From Halopseudomonas xinjiangensis (GTDB lineage Bacteria > Pseudomonadota > Gammaproteobacteria > Pseudomonadales > Pseudomonadaceae): 64,000 nucleotides of DNA. The notes below the pieces were generated by a model, which was given only the letters and a program-made list of their open reading frames with translations, did no database searches and had not been told where the DNA came from. The stretch covers positions 124,001 to 188,000 of the forward strand of contig DRFO01000026.1 of the NCBI GenBank assembly GCA_011050525.1. Reading direction: 5' to 3'. The position numbers were made by a program, and so were the translations under genes. Shown piece by piece: positions 63,901 to 64,000 of the stretch (position 1 is its first letter; each line of letters starts with the position of its first letter).

Positions 63901-64000
63901 GCTGCGGATACTGGCGGATAGTCAGGCTGCTGAAAGCTTGCAGACCGAGCAAAACGATTAACAGACTCACCACGGTCGCAAGAACCGGGCGGCGGATGAA
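60974..64000 (-). CDS. RND multidrug efflux permease (5' end beyond window)
   Basis: The reading frame stays open to the window end; FIRRPVLATV precedes the first visible internal start, matching the usual N-terminus, so only about ten residues are missing. More than 1,000 residues of an HAE-1-type proton-driven tripartite pump follow. The TM4 Asp pair is in GLVVDDAIVVVENIHRH and the TM10 lysine in LISKHGILIVEFANQL; two large periplasmic loops are evident. It should export drugs or toxic compounds with a periplasmic adaptor, expected upstream (beyond 64000). Substrate unknown. Confidence 0.93.
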   Translation of the reverse strand, partial: FIRRPVLATVVSLLIVLLGLQAFSSLTIRQYPQLENALITVTTAYPGANAEVIQGYITQPIQQSLASADGVDYISSVSRQNFSVIQVYARLGADTDRLFTDIMSKTAEVRNQLPPQAQEPVISRQAADSTALMYISFFSETLSNPQITDYLSRVVQPRLATLPGIAEAEIMGRQTFAMRLWLDPVRMGALGVTAADVNQAVRQYNYLAAAGETKGEYVVTSVSASTDLQDPEDFANIPVRTDGDSRVLIKDIARVEMGAESYDSISYFDGIPSVYIGIQGTPGANPLDVIKGVRAAMPDVESQLPPALQASIAYDATLFIQSSIDEVIKTLGEAILIVIVVVFLFLGSLRSVIIPIVTIPLSMIGVLFFMQLMGYSINLLTLLALVLAIGLVVDDAIVVVENIHRHIEEGKSPFDASLIGAREIAMPVVAMTVTLAAVYAPIGFLEGLTGSLFKEFAFTLAGAVIISGVVALTLSPMMCSKLLRHEDNPSGFASRLDKLFDNLQLRYRTTLTSSLDTKGVTLTFGALILLLIPLLLMFTRSELAPEEDQSIVFMLANAPKTANLDYLTHYTDQINETLKGFDEYESQFQINGIDGVQSGIGGFLLKPWDQRERTQMEMLPEVQKALNSVAGLQVFAFNLPSLPGTGGGLPLQYVINTPNDYESLLQVTERVKKRAQESGKFAFLDIDLAFEKPEVTIEIAREKAAQMGVAMEDIGVTLATLLGEGEINRFTIDGRSYKVIAQVERAYRDNSGWLNHYYVRNETGEMVPLGTLITLDERARPTQLNQFQQLNAARIQGVPIVSMGEALATLDAIAAEELPQGFTVDYAGAARQFKQEGAALFLTFALAMALIYLVLAAQFESFRDPLVILVTVPLSICGALIPLFLGLSTMNIYTQVGLVTLIGLISKHGILIVEFANQLQRDQGMSVREAVEASAAIRLRPVLMTTAAMVFAMIPLLLAQGAGAVSRFDIGMVIASGLTVGTLFTLFVLPAVYILVSGKGKQRAAAVV

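Noticed and set aside
1..64000. CRISPR arrays, rRNA, tRNA, insertion sequences and prophage
   Set aside because: No regularly spaced repeats, transposase or integrase motifs, or cloverleaf patterns were found on reading either strand.

Overview
The window reads as a single chromosomal stretch from a gammaproteobacterium of the Pseudomonas type. The support is a fabA-fabB pair, a DUF2388 small exported protein, Pseudomonas-style DUF3182 and UGSC genes, dense operons with 4-base overlaps, and GC-rich codon use of roughly 58-60% by eye. A Halopseudomonas-like lineage would fit, but that is inference from gene content. I see no rRNA, tRNA, CRISPR array, phage or insertion sequence. About 53 protein genes are supported.

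1-9 kb: fabA-fabB (unsaturated fatty acid synthesis) ends in a strong terminator. It is followed by the most notable locus of the window: a CPTC thioredoxin-like protein, a UGSC-family selenoprotein whose selenocysteine is encoded by an in-frame UGA (codon 95, 3733-3735), then selA and selB. The substrate protein and two factors that make and insert selenocysteine therefore lie side by side. A conventional reading would break the selenoprotein into two small hypothetical ORFs. A Bcr-type drug exporter and an ankyrin protein follow.

9-26 kb: a sodium:amino-acid symporter, an ABC exporter, a LysE exporter with a PatB-type C-S lyase, and a five-gene catabolic operon (succinate-semialdehyde dehydrogenase, tartrate/isopropylmalate-type dehydrogenase, D-2-hydroxyacid dehydrogenase, amidase, aminotransferase) with a possible coupled 30-residue Cys-rich ORF inside it. 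Next come membrane PQQ-glucose dehydrogenase, DUF3182 (ATP-grasp-like) and an alpha/beta hydrolase in overlapping frames, and a GST-like protein.

26-40 kb: an accessory, signalling- and envelope-flavoured region. It holds two paralogous membrane GGDEF proteins of equal length, two paralogous acidic exported proteins, a K+-channel-like protein, a membrane/coiled-coil protein, a short cis-prenyltransferase, an enoyl reductase-like protein, a large hybrid histidine kinase, and a VWA plus membrane J-domain pair.

40-54 kb: a GH5 endoglucanase of visibly lower GC, an exported glycerophosphodiesterase, an EamA transporter, a chemotaxis receptor, a lemA-TPM-TPM operon, a Tat-type exported aldo/keto reductase, a PPOX flavoprotein, an RhlE-like helicase, a receiver protein tethered to a periplasmic domain, and an exported solute-binding-like protein.

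54-64 kb: a GNAT enzyme, a membrane coiled-coil protein, DUF2388 coupled to a large Lnb/DUF4105 protein, a hipBA toxin-antitoxin module with a clear operator over its promoter, a truncated GNAT remnant, a sterol desaturase-like protein and an ArsR repressor that appear to share an operator word, and an RND efflux permease cut by the window end.
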